Below, one piece after another: positions 20,236 through 28,969 of a stretch of 64,000 bases of DNA. The position numbers and the translations under genes are program-made. Source of the stretch: Syntrophobacter fumaroxidans MPOB. GTDB lineage: Bacteria > Desulfobacterota > Syntrophobacteria > Syntrophobacterales > Syntrophobacteraceae. The notes under the pieces are model-generated. The model saw nothing but the letters and a program-made list of their open reading frames with translations, was not told the origin of the DNA and made no database searches. Positions within the stretch are counted from its first letter, which is position 1, and each line of letters starts with the position of its first letter. The DNA lies in NCBI RefSeq assembly GCF_000014965.1, contig NC_008554.1, forward strand, positions 1,972,001 to 2,036,000. The letters are read 5' to 3'.

Positions 20236-22704
20236 ATGGCGAAGCATTCCTCAAGAGTGTTTTGGCTATCCCTGATCGTCTCACTGGGTCTGTTTTTTGT
20301 CGGCGCCCCTTTCCCGGCTGAAGGCAAAGACCCGCTGACGCTCTTGCAGATGAAAGGCGCCTCGAAGGCCCGGGAGAAATCGGTAAAGGAACTGCCGGAG
20401 ATTCCCGCCGACGCCGACCGCGACAGGATCAATTCGATCGTTGCGGGGCTTAGCGATGATCAGGTTCGAAGGCTGCTGCTGAAGGAACTCGAGAAATCGT
20501 CCGCAGTCGCCGCGGGAAAACGGCAGAAGGAGGAGGTCGACGGCGTCAGCGCCATCGTCAAGCGCGCCGAGGAAAACGTCATTTTGTTTCACCAGCGCCT
20601 GAGCGAACTCCGGGCAGGTGCGGTCGCCGTCCCGGAATTCCTTCCTCAGACGTACTCGAACCTGAGGGGCAAGGGAGGAACCGGGGACACCCTGCGTATG
20701 TTCGCCGCGATCCTGATTCTCCTTATCGGAGGTTTGGCCGCGGAGTGGCTCTTCGGGCGCTATACGGCCGGGATGCGAAATCGGCTCGCGACCTCCCCGC
20801 CCGCTCACTGGACGGTCAAGATCAAACGCCAGGTGGTTTGCGCCGCGATAGAAATTCTATCCATCCTGGTTTTTTGCGTGGCGACCCTGACTTTGTTCTT
20901 CCTCTTTTTCAACAGAGGGCAATTCGCCAGGCTGGTGCTTTTGACCTACCTGGCCGCAGTCCTGGTGGTGCGGGGGACGCGCCTGGCGTTGCGCTTCCTC
21001 CTGGCGCCGGGAATCCCCGAACTGAGGGTCCTGCCCGTGCAGGAACGCACCGCCCGCTCCATTCACCGCTGGGTCATGGGAATCGTCCTGGTCTCCGGCA
21101 CGGGGTTTCTGCTCCGCGCTCTGTTGGAGCTACAGGGCATAACACAGGAGAGTATCCTTTTCATTCGAGCGACCACCGCCGGGATTGTCTTCTTCATGCT
21201 GGCCTGCCTGGTTTTCGACAACCGTGAAGCGGTCACCGGGTTCATCCACCACAGATCCGGGGACCACCCCGAGGGGGACAGGCTGTTCCGAGGGCAACTC
21301 GCGCAGTTCTGGCACCTGCTCGCCATCCCATATTTTGTGGTGGTCTGGGCACTTTGGATGTTTTACCTGCTCGTGGGCCGGGCGGATTTGGTGATACCCA
21401 TGCTCGCGCTCATTTCCAGTCTGCCGATCTTCGTCATCCTCGACAGACTGGGACAAAGGCTCCTGAGTGCCATTTTCGGGCTTGTGGACAAGATGGAAGG
21501 GGGTGAGCAGGAGCCCGAGCCCGGGGCGACCGCGGTTGCGGCGGCCGATGGAGAGAAACCCCTAAAAGCGGCCGGTCGTGAAGGCCGCGCGGTCGCATAC
21601 CACGTGGGCCGCCTGGTGCCGGTGATCCGCCGCTGTTTGAGCCTTTCCATAGCCGGGGTCATTGTTTTCTGGGTGTTGCACCTGTGGGGGCTTGAAGTAC
21701 GGTTCGGCGAAGCCGTCACGGGGGCCGCGCTGAAGGTCCTCCTGGTGATTTCACTTGCCTACGTTGCCTGGAGGCTGATCGAGGGAGCCATAAACCGTCG
21801 TCTCAAGACGGTGCAGACAGATTTCCCGGTGGATGAAGATTCCGATTCGGGGGGCAAGGGCGGCAGCCGGATCGGCACCCTGCTTCAGCTCCTGCGCAAG
21901 TTCCTGCTCGTTGTGCTGGTCCTGACGGTGGGCCTGATCGTCCTGTCGGCGATCGGCATCGACATTTCGCCACTCCTTGCCGGCGCGGGAATCGTCGGCC
22001 TGGCGGTAGGTCTCGGGACCCAGAATCTCATCAAGGACATCGTGTCGGGCCTTTTCTTCCTCATCGACGACGCCTTCCGCATCGGAGACTACGTGGAATC
22101 GGGCAAGGCGAAAGGCACCGTGGAGGCGATCTCCATCCGCTCGCTGAAGCTTCGGGCCACGCGCGGCATGGTGCACAACGTGCCCTTCAGTCAACTGGGC
22201 ATGGTGACCAATTTCTCCAGGGACTACATCATCAGCAAACTGGATGTCCCGGTTCCTCACAGCACCGATATCGACCGGGTCCGCAAGGTCGTAAAGAAGA
22301 TCAACAAGGAAATTGAAAAAGACGAGGAACTCGGACCCGCCCTGCTCAGCCCCATCAAATCGGCAGGTGTGCGGGGTGTCAGCGACTCCGCCCTTAACAT
22401 GAGAATCAAGTTCAAGTCAAAACCGGGCATGGAGTTCCTGATCCAGCGCCAGGTTCTCAGGCGCCTTCAAGAGCTGTTTGCCGAGCAGGGTCTGGAGTTT
22501 GCCACGAGGCATGTCATGGTGCGCCTGCCTGAAGACGCGTCCACCCGCAAGGGGGGCGACAAAGGCCAGTCGAAGGAAGGCGGCGAAGGTTCCCCCCGCA
22601 AGGACGTGCTGTCGGCCGCCGCAGGAGCGGCAATCGCGGCCGTTTTGGCCGAGGAGGAGATCGCGAAGAAGAAACTGGAGTCCGAGGCTGAATCCGAGTC
22701 CTGA
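20236..22704 (+). CDS. Large MscS-family mechanosensitive channel
   Basis: The protein is 822 residues. ATG 20236 follows AAAAGGAATCCTT and opens a signal peptide (SLIVSLGLFFVGAPFPAEG). A charged, probably periplasmic region (~30-150) precedes a set of about eight or more hydrophobic spans. The MscS core is at about 590-700: the pore helix region LAGAGIVGLAVGLGTQNLI, then VSGLFFLIDDAFRIGDYVE and VHNVPFSQLGMVTNFSRDYI. The C-terminal ~50 residues are a low-complexity Lys/Glu/Ala tail. It opens under membrane tension to release solutes. It is much longer than E. coli MscS (286 residues) and resembles the MscK/YbdG-type large members in layout. Confidence 0.9.
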   Translation: MAKHSSRVFWLSLIVSLGLFFVGAPFPAEGKDPLTLLQMKGASKAREKSVKELPEIPADADRDRINSIVAGLSDDQVRRLLLKELEKSSAVAAGKRQKEEVDGVSAIVKRAEENVILFHQRLSELRAGAVAVPEFLPQTYSNLRGKGGTGDTLRMFAAILILLIGGLAAEWLFGRYTAGMRNRLATSPPAHWTVKIKRQVVCAAIEILSILVFCVATLTLFFLFFNRGQFARLVLLTYLAAVLVVRGTRLALRFLLAPGIPELRVLPVQERTARSIHRWVMGIVLVSGTGFLLRALLELQGITQESILFIRATTAGIVFFMLACLVFDNREAVTGFIHHRSGDHPEGDRLFRGQLAQFWHLLAIPYFVVVWALWMFYLLVGRADLVIPMLALISSLPIFVILDRLGQRLLSAIFGLVDKMEGGEQEPEPGATAVAAADGEKPLKAAGREGRAVAYHVGRLVPVIRRCLSLSIAGVIVFWVLHLWGLEVRFGEAVTGAALKVLLVISLAYVAWRLIEGAINRRLKTVQTDFPVDEDSDSGGKGGSRIGTLLQLLRKFLLVVLVLTVGLIVLSAIGIDISPLLAGAGIVGLAVGLGTQNLIKDIVSGLFFLIDDAFRIGDYVESGKAKGTVEAISIRSLKLRATRGMVHNVPFSQLGMVTNFSRDYIISKLDVPVPHSTDIDRVRKVVKKINKEIEKDEELGPALLSPIKSAGVRGVSDSALNMRIKFKSKPGMEFLIQRQVLRRLQELFAEQGLEFATRHVMVRLPEDASTRKGGDKGQSKEGGEGSPRKDVLSAAAGAAIAAVLAEEEIAKKKLESEAESES

Positions 22705-22754
22705 CAAAACGTGATCCCGTTTCCCGGTCCAAGGGGCCAAACCTGCGCGGCGAG

Positions 22755-22768
22755 GGCGAGCACTCGCC
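22755..22768. other. Perfect small hairpin after the MscS gene
   Basis: GGCGAG/CTCGCC with a two-base loop lies 50 bases after the stop, with no T-run. Just downstream, GTCGCCGGATGTCCC and a near copy of it lie in tandem. It could be a weak end of transcript; the function is not shown. Confidence 0.3.
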
Positions 22769-22921
22769 GGATGTCCCCCCGTCGCCGGATGTCCCTCTTG
22801 TGTTTATCCGGAACATGGCGTAGCCTGAAGGCAGGCATTTGCCTGATTGTTTTCGCCAGAGACGGGGTACCGACTGTTCCCCTGTAGAGAAACAACCCGT
22901 TTGGAAGGACATTTCGCAATC

Positions 22922-24205
22922 ATGGACAGAGCCAATTCAGCCGAAAACCCGGCGGGCTTCGCTCACAGAGCCGCCATTACCCTGCAGGAGCTGGACATCC
23001 CGGAGGCGATCGTCACCGAACTGATGGTCCGGCGCATTTACATGGATGACAAAAGCGATATCGAATCCATCAGCCGAGCGCTCCGGCTGTCTTTTCCCGT
23101 GGTTCACTCCATCTTTCAGCGACTGCGCGAACAGCAGCTCATCGAAGTGACCGGCATGTCCGGGAACAATTACAACTTCTGCCTCACTTCCGCCGGCCGC
23201 GAGCTGGCCGAAAGGCGACTCAAAGTCTCCCAGTACTGCGGACCCGCCCCCGTTTCGCTGCAAAGCTACACGGCCATGGTCAAAGCACAGATTCCAAAGC
23301 GGGCACTCACTCGGGAGCAACTGAAAACAGCAATGTCCGATCTCGTGGTGACCGAGGAATTCCTGGATCAACTCGGCCCCGCGCTGATTTCACAATCGTC
23401 GCTGTTCCTCTATGGCCCCACCGGTAACGGGAAAACGAGTGTCGCGGTGCGTTTGCAGAGGGTCTATCGAGACCCGATACTCATTCCTTATGCGGTGGAG
23501 TTTGACGGTAAAATCATCGTCCTCTACGATCCCGCCGTTCACAACAAGGTCGATGACGGCGAAAACGGCAAGGAGGATCTCCGCTGGGTGCTCTGCGAGC
23601 GCCCCTGCATAGTGGTCGGGGGAGAGCTCGACATATCCATGCTGGAACTGCAGCTGGATGCCAACTCGGGGGTTTACGCGGCCCCGGTTCAGATGAAAGC
23701 AAACAACGGTATTCTTGTCATCGACGACTTCGGCCGGCAGATCGTCGCTCCCCGCAATCTGCTCAACCGTTGGATCGTGCCGCTGGACCGCCGCGTCGAC
23801 TACCTGGCCCTCAGCTACGGTGTGAAATTCCAGATCCCTTTCGCCACGATGGTTGTTTTCGCTACTAATCTCGACCCCCAGGAACTGGCCGACGAAGCGT
23901 TTCTCCGGCGGATCCGCAACCATGTTTACGTGGAACCGTGCAAACCGGATTTGTTCGACAGAATTTTCGACAGGCTTGTGGTGGAGAACAAGCTCTCCAG
24001 TGAGCCGGGAAGCGCCGAGCGGCTCCGCGCACTGTGCCTGCAGGCCTCGGGCGGTCAGCTTCGCGCATGTTATCCTCTTGATATCTTAAATATTATCGCC
24101 TCCATCAGCGCATATGAGCAGCGCCCGATCCATATCACCAAGGCCGACCTGGAGCGGGCGGCCTCCATTTACTTTACGAAAAGGCTCAGTCGCTCGGCGG
24201 ATTGA
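22922..24205 (+). CDS. AAA+ ATPase with N-terminal winged-helix domain
   Basis: The protein is 427 residues. ATG 22922 has GGAAGGA about 12 bases upstream. Residues ~15-95 look like a winged helix (SISRALRLSFPVVHSIFQRL, EQQLIEVTG). The ATPase core follows with Walker A GPTGNGKTS (~165), Walker B ILVIDDFGR (~266) and a sensor-1-like VFATNLDP. The C-terminal lid region contains LRRIRNHVYVEP. It is soluble, with no membrane span. The family occurs in several Deltaproteobacteria without a known role; the arrangement suggests a remodelling ATPase or regulator. It follows the MscS gene by 217 bp and precedes an 824-bp gap. Confidence 0.82.
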   Translation: MDRANSAENPAGFAHRAAITLQELDIPEAIVTELMVRRIYMDDKSDIESISRALRLSFPVVHSIFQRLREQQLIEVTGMSGNNYNFCLTSAGRELAERRLKVSQYCGPAPVSLQSYTAMVKAQIPKRALTREQLKTAMSDLVVTEEFLDQLGPALISQSSLFLYGPTGNGKTSVAVRLQRVYRDPILIPYAVEFDGKIIVLYDPAVHNKVDDGENGKEDLRWVLCERPCIVVGGELDISMLELQLDANSGVYAAPVQMKANNGILVIDDFGRQIVAPRNLLNRWIVPLDRRVDYLALSYGVKFQIPFATMVVFATNLDPQELADEAFLRRIRNHVYVEPCKPDLFDRIFDRLVVENKLSSEPGSAERLRALCLQASGGQLRACYPLDILNIIASISAYEQRPIHITKADLERAASIYFTKRLSRSAD

Positions 24206-25029
24206 CACGGACGTCGCGCCGGGACAGCGTCCTGGAGCGCATGGGAGTCCTTTTTGACCCGGCCATGGTCAATTTGATCATATCTGGAAAAATCAACAGG
24301 GTTTCGCTCGTTCACCCCCCGACGTCCCGGCGCCCCCTCAACTGCGCCTGATTCGGACTCGTGAAGAAGAAACATTCCTGTTTTCTTTGAACCGGGTTCT
24401 GGAGTAGAGTGATAGCGGATCTCATCGGTTGCGCCTCTCATTCCGGATGGGAAGAAGACCCGAGGAGGCCGGCGGATAAGACAGTTTTGCGTTCAAGATG
24501 AGTGCATTGGGCGGGAGGGCATAAAGTCCTCCCCTTGCTACGTCGAACCGGCACATCGGTCCGCAGCAAGGGGCGGAGCTTATCCCCGCCCGCGTCAACT
24601 CCCGATGGGCAGGTATTGCGTCATCTTGAACGCACCTCGGTATAAGACAATCCGGAAGCTGCCCGGACCGAAGCCGGTTTCCTGGAAAATGCCCCCGTAA
24701 TGCAATATCGGGGAACCCACCGAGTACGGGAATTCGTACGGACCGAGGATGAAGGCTCCGAGGGATTGGACCTCGGACGAAGGAGCTTATGGATAACAAG
24801 CCCGAGACAATCGGGAATTTTTAGAGTGGAGGGGGTAGTTTACAAGCCCGGAAGCGGGCGACGACGCTAAGACCCGGCCCGAAAATGTCCTGGTTGCCCT
24901 TCATGGTGCCCGGATTCGTCCCGCACGCACCGACATGTCCCAGAGGAATACCTTCCGGCCCTGGATGAGCCCTCGGCAACCGGCGCCCCCCTCGCAAGCC
25001 ACGAGTCGCAAAGAAAAGGGAGCGAGACC
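24206..25029. other. Intergenic region (824 bp) with a MITE-like element
   Basis: No convincing gene is present; frames on either strand lack coding character. It contains the palindromic element at 24489-24633. The part from 24634 to 25029 shows no further structure I can name and should include the promoter of the three-gene set. Confidence 0.6.
24489..24633. repeat. MITE-like palindromic element, copy 1 (145 bp)
   Basis: The ends are near-perfect inverted repeats (GCGTTCAAGATGA at the left, TCATCTTGAACGC at the right). The interior is also imperfectly self-complementary: GGGCGGGAGGGCATAAAG at the left pairs with CTTATCCCCGCCC at the right. It encodes nothing. The left 32 bases recur almost exactly at 58736, and the right end plus the flank ACCTCGG recurs at 59061. 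Confidence 0.7.
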
Positions 25030-26208
25030 ATGACGACACAAGACCTGGTGCCCATGCCTTTGAATTACCTTGACAAGGCGCTGAGCAAGCTGCGTGACCT
25101 GGGGCTTGCGCCCCAAAAGCCGAATGAGACTCCGGTGGTGGCCATCATCAAGAAGGTCAGCGATCTGGATGAAGAAAAGGCCGTTGCCATTGCGCGCACC
25201 CTGAATCACACCACGGTGTTCAACGAGGTCGTGCGCGAACATATCTCATCGATGAAGGTCGGTGAGCGCTACGAGCAGATAGCCAATGCGTTCAACAGCA
25301 TCCGCGACGACGCCCAGAAGATGGTCGGCCAACTCGAAGACGGCAAGATCGACACCCTGGAGCGCATGGGAAATTTCTGGATGAATGTCACTCGGGGCGA
25401 CATCCCAAGCCGTTTCGACAAGATCAAGAAAACATACGACGAGGTGACCCGCGACAGCAGGGAACAGATCGATCGGGAGCTGAGCATCCTGGAAAGTTAC
25501 CGTGATTTTCGCGGCGCGCTGAAAGAGTCTCAGGTATTGGCCTACGAAATCCTCAAGAAGGCGGAAAGTTGTCTGCAGGAGGCCAAGACACGCCTGGAGG
25601 AGGCTTCCAAAGCCCTGGAAACCAATACCGACACGGACCAGGTGGCAATCGCCAAACTCGAGTTGGCCCGGGATGAGCGGCTGCGCGATTTGCAGGAAGA
25701 GGACAAGCGTTACCAGGTTGCCAAGGATCTCGCCGAAAACCTGTCCATCAACTACAACACGAGCGAAGTGATCATGGCCCGGATGGTGCAGTCCAACGAG
25801 GTGAAGGAGCGGGTGTATTCCCAGGCTGTGACCTTTTTCGGCACCAATGAAACCGTGTTCACCGCCCTGAACGCTTCCTTCACCAGCCTGCAGGGCCTCC
25901 ACGAGAGCACCCGGACCCTGGAGGTCATGAAAGAGGGCATAAACCAGAGCCTCGAGACTCTGGCCGAGGTGGGGGGAAAGGTCCAGGAGGACGCTCTTCG
26001 GGCCGGTTATGGTCCAACGCTGAAGGCGCAGAGCGTCAAGAAACTGCTGGATTCCGTGATCAATTTTCAGGAGAAGTCGAGGACCCTCATCACGGAACTG
26101 CGGCAGTTGAGCGCGCGCAACGAAGAGGAAATCCGCCAGGCCGTGGAAACCGGCAAACGGCGTCTTGTGGAATTGACCAAAGCCGGAGACATCCTGCCCA
26201 ATGGTTGA
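25030..26208 (+). CDS. Coiled-coil cytoplasmic protein of unknown function (first of three-gene set)
   Basis: The 392-residue protein has no signal peptide or membrane span. It is almost entirely helical with coiled-coil stretches at about 150-240 (LQEAKTRLEEASKALETN, LARDERLRDLQEEDKRYQVA). Its all-helical layout recalls TelA-type (toxic anion resistance) proteins, but I see no diagnostic motif, so this is only a suggestion. ATG 25030 has GGGAG seven bases upstream. It overlaps the next gene by eight bases, and a third gene follows within 13 bp, so the three form an operon, probably a physical complex anchored by the middle protein. Confidence 0.78.
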   Translation: MTTQDLVPMPLNYLDKALSKLRDLGLAPQKPNETPVVAIIKKVSDLDEEKAVAIARTLNHTTVFNEVVREHISSMKVGERYEQIANAFNSIRDDAQKMVGQLEDGKIDTLERMGNFWMNVTRGDIPSRFDKIKKTYDEVTRDSREQIDRELSILESYRDFRGALKESQVLAYEILKKAESCLQEAKTRLEEASKALETNTDTDQVAIAKLELARDERLRDLQEEDKRYQVAKDLAENLSINYNTSEVIMARMVQSNEVKERVYSQAVTFFGTNETVFTALNASFTSLQGLHESTRTLEVMKEGINQSLETLAEVGGKVQEDALRAGYGPTLKAQSVKKLLDSVINFQEKSRTLITELRQLSARNEEEIRQAVETGKRRLVELTKAGDILPNG

Positions 26209-27475
26209 TGAGAGGAAGCCTGAGGAGACCCGGTTCGACGAAGTGATGCTCGCCATGGATGTCGTGGACACTCTGCGCCACGAGGAGCAAATGGTGGAAC
26301 GGGAGCTTGCGTCGGACGAACGCGACCAGGCCTTGTTCGATAAGTTGAAGCGCATGTACGCTTCACAGGGCATCGAGGTTACCGACGAAATCATCGCCGA
26401 GGGGGTGGCCGCCCTGCGCGAGGAACGGTTCGTTTACCGGCCGCCTCCACCTCGGGGAACGCTGTGGCTGGCCAAACTTTACGTCAACCGGAAGCGATGG
26501 GCAAAAGCCGCGGGGTGGGGAGCCTTGTGCCTGATGGCCGTTTTTCTCGTCTACCGGTTTGTCTTTGTTTCGCCCGAGGCGCGCCGGCAGGCGAAGGCGA
26601 CTCAGGAGATCAATACCCGAATCAGCCGGCAGCAGGATCAGTTCACCATCCTCAGGCAGCGCCTGACACACTTGAGCCAGACCCTGAAGAGCTCTGTCGA
26701 CAAGGCCCCCCCATCTATGGAAGTTGCGGCCGCACGCCTTCTGTCCGAAGCCGGGGGGCAGTTGACCGGGGCCGGTACCAGGCTTCAGGCCTTCGAAAAG
26801 CTGCCCATGAAGCCTGACTTGAGCGCCGAAAGCCTCGCTCGGGAAGGTGACGCCGTCCGGCTCCGCGTGGAACAGAGGGCAGGATTGCTGAACGAGGTGA
26901 CGGCGCATTTGGACAAGGCCGAGGCGGCCCTTGCCGATTTGGGCGGACTCGCCATGTTGCGGGAAAAGCTCGCCGGGCAGTACCGCAGCCTGCTGGATGT
27001 AATCCGGGAGAGCGCGGCTCGCGGAACGGCGGAGAAGCTTTACACCGATGCACTGGCGGCGCTCAACGGGGCCGATGTCCAGGGAGCCCGCAAGGGGTCG
27101 GATGCCCTGCAGGAATTGTACGGACGGGTGGTGCAGGAGTACGAGCTGCGCATCGTGTCCAAACCGGGCGCTCAAAGCGGCGTGTGGCGCGAACCTCCGA
27201 AAAGGCCCGGGGTCCGCAACTATTACGTGATCGTCGAGGCCGTCACCCCTAAGGGAGAACGCCTCACCATGCCCATTACCAGCGAGGAGGACGGCGCCAC
27301 GAGCAACGTCTCGCAATGGGGCCTGCGGGTTGACGGCACGCTTTTCGACAAGATTCGCCGCGACAAGTCCGATGACGGTATCATTCAAAACAACCGCTTC
27401 GGGGTTAAGAATCGCGGTTATCTGACCCCCCAGTACCTGATGCCCACCACCGGCGGTGCCATCACCCGGTGGTAA
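26201..27475 (+). CDS. Single-span membrane protein with coiled coil (second of three-gene set)
   Basis: The 424-residue protein begins with an acidic cytoplasmic helical domain (~1-75) and a basic linker. One transmembrane helix follows at about 104-123 (AAGWGALCLMAVFLVYRFVF). A long helical/coiled region spans 125-310, and a strand-rich C-terminal domain at ~325-424 ends with RGYLTPQYLMPTTGG. The layout reminds me of DUF6384-type proteins, which I cannot confirm. The start overlaps the upstream stop. The motif RGYLTPxY recurs in the third protein, which suggests a shared interaction site. Confidence 0.78.
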   Translation: MVDERKPEETRFDEVMLAMDVVDTLRHEEQMVERELASDERDQALFDKLKRMYASQGIEVTDEIIAEGVAALREERFVYRPPPPRGTLWLAKLYVNRKRWAKAAGWGALCLMAVFLVYRFVFVSPEARRQAKATQEINTRISRQQDQFTILRQRLTHLSQTLKSSVDKAPPSMEVAAARLLSEAGGQLTGAGTRLQAFEKLPMKPDLSAESLAREGDAVRLRVEQRAGLLNEVTAHLDKAEAALADLGGLAMLREKLAGQYRSLLDVIRESAARGTAEKLYTDALAALNGADVQGARKGSDALQELYGRVVQEYELRIVSKPGAQSGVWREPPKRPGVRNYYVIVEAVTPKGERLTMPITSEEDGATSNVSQWGLRVDGTLFDKIRRDKSDDGIIQNNRFGVKNRGYLTPQYLMPTTGGAITRW

Positions 27476-27487
27476 GAGAATGTCGCC

Positions 27488-28873
27488 ATGATAACGGGAA
27501 GAGACAACCTGCAGTTGATCAACCAGCACCTCCATCAGGCACAAACGGAACACGAGACGGCAGGCCTGCGCCTGGGAGAGCTGCACCGGCAGCTTAACGC
27601 CCTGCACACGGAAACCACCGAACGCTACCGGCAGTTGGCGAGAATTCGACTGGACAACATACAGGCCGGGCAATTGGTCTCCCGGCTGGATGAAAGCGAC
27701 CAGGCCATACTCAAGCTGCTGGAACAGCTCAAAGGGACCCGCCGTGACTTGCAGGAACAGGTCCAAGCGGGCACATCCAGGCAACAGCAGCTCGAAGAAC
27801 GGAGGAAGGAGCTGGAACGCCGACGGGACGAGGCCGGCGAGGGAATGCGGCACCAACTGGAGCAGGCCCGCAAGCGGATCGTGGAAACGGATGACTACCG
27901 CCGCCAACTGGACCGAGTCCGGGAACTGTCGGCAGTGGCCGGACATGCCGATGAAAAGGCATCGCGCGCGGAACAGGACCGGCTTGAAAAGGGCAGAACC
28001 TACGAAGCCGACAACCTGTTCATGTACCTGTGGAAGCGGGGCTACCTGACGCCGAATTACCAGGCCGGTTGGCTCACCCGCCGGCTGGACGGCTGGGTGG
28101 CGAAATGCATCGACTTCGCGCGCAACCGCGTCAACTACCACATGCTGCAGGAACTGCCGCGCCGGCTCCGCGAACATGCCGTCAAAGCGCAGCAGACGGC
28201 GCAGTTGGAGTCCCAGGCGTTGCAGACAATGGAGAAACAGGCTGCCGAAGCCGCCGGTATTTCTTCATTGCAGGCCGGCTTGCAGGATATTGAAAAGCAG
28301 ATCAAGCAGCACGATGTCGAAATGGAAGCCGAAGTGGCCCGGAATCGGCGGCTTCTCCAGGATCTCAACGCCCTCAATACGGCAACGGACCCCGTGTCGA
28401 AACAGGTCCTCGAACTGCAGGTGGCCGCCCTGCAGCGGGAGGAGCTCTCCAAGCTCCTGCTGGAAGCCCGCAGCTCCCCCCGGCAGGAAGACGATACCAT
28501 CGTCGCTCGATTGCAGCAGATCCGGCAGGAGCAACACCGGATCAACTCGGAAATCCAGTCCCTCAATACCTATCTGCAGCAGCAGGAAAGGAATCTGGGA
28601 GAATTGGAGGAACTGCGGCGTCGGTACCGCGACAACGGCTACGACGCCTACGATTCACACTTCCCCGGCAGCTTCTCCCTGGGCGTCCTGCTGGGACAGA
28701 TGCTGCAGGGTCTCATGAACTCCGACACGGTCTGGGGGGAAGTCGGTCGCCACCATCAAGGGGGGCGGCCCGGAGGCGGCTGGGATGATTTTGGAGGCGG
28801 TCCGGGAGGGTTCGACGACGCACCGGGAGACTTCGGCGGCGGCGGCGACTTCCGCACCGGCGGCGGTTTTTAG
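27488..28873 (+). CDS. Coiled-coil protein with Gly-rich tail (third of three-gene set)
   Basis: The 461-residue soluble protein is dominated by coiled coils (~5-160 and ~230-390; for example QQQLEERRKELERRRDEAGE). These flank a less helical centre containing WKRGYLTPNYQAGWLTRRLD (~182-201). Residues from about 415 are Gly/Asp/Phe-rich (GGGWDDFGGGPGGFDD), a disordered, possibly sticky tail. It is separated from the previous gene by 12 bp. The function is unknown; a filament or membrane-associated scaffold is an inference. It converges on an MscS gene 96 bp downstream. Confidence 0.78.
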   Translation: MITGRDNLQLINQHLHQAQTEHETAGLRLGELHRQLNALHTETTERYRQLARIRLDNIQAGQLVSRLDESDQAILKLLEQLKGTRRDLQEQVQAGTSRQQQLEERRKELERRRDEAGEGMRHQLEQARKRIVETDDYRRQLDRVRELSAVAGHADEKASRAEQDRLEKGRTYEADNLFMYLWKRGYLTPNYQAGWLTRRLDGWVAKCIDFARNRVNYHMLQELPRRLREHAVKAQQTAQLESQALQTMEKQAAEAAGISSLQAGLQDIEKQIKQHDVEMEAEVARNRRLLQDLNALNTATDPVSKQVLELQVAALQREELSKLLLEARSSPRQEDDTIVARLQQIRQEQHRINSEIQSLNTYLQQQERNLGELEELRRRYRDNGYDAYDSHFPGSFSLGVLLGQMLQGLMNSDTVWGEVGRHHQGGRPGGGWDDFGGGPGGFDDAPGDFGGGGDFRTGGGF

Positions 28874-28969
28874 GCTCGGTTCCATGGGATCTGCAAGGCG
28901 GAGATGCCCCCACCGCGGGCCCCATCGCCATTCTTCGGAACCCCGGTGGCGGAACACCCTCTGCACAGC

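Noticed and set aside
26363-28177. A 604-codon minus-strand frame opposite the coiled-coil genes
   Set aside because: High-GC codon bias on the plus strand keeps this frame open. The plus genes have SDs, overlaps and consistent domain structure.
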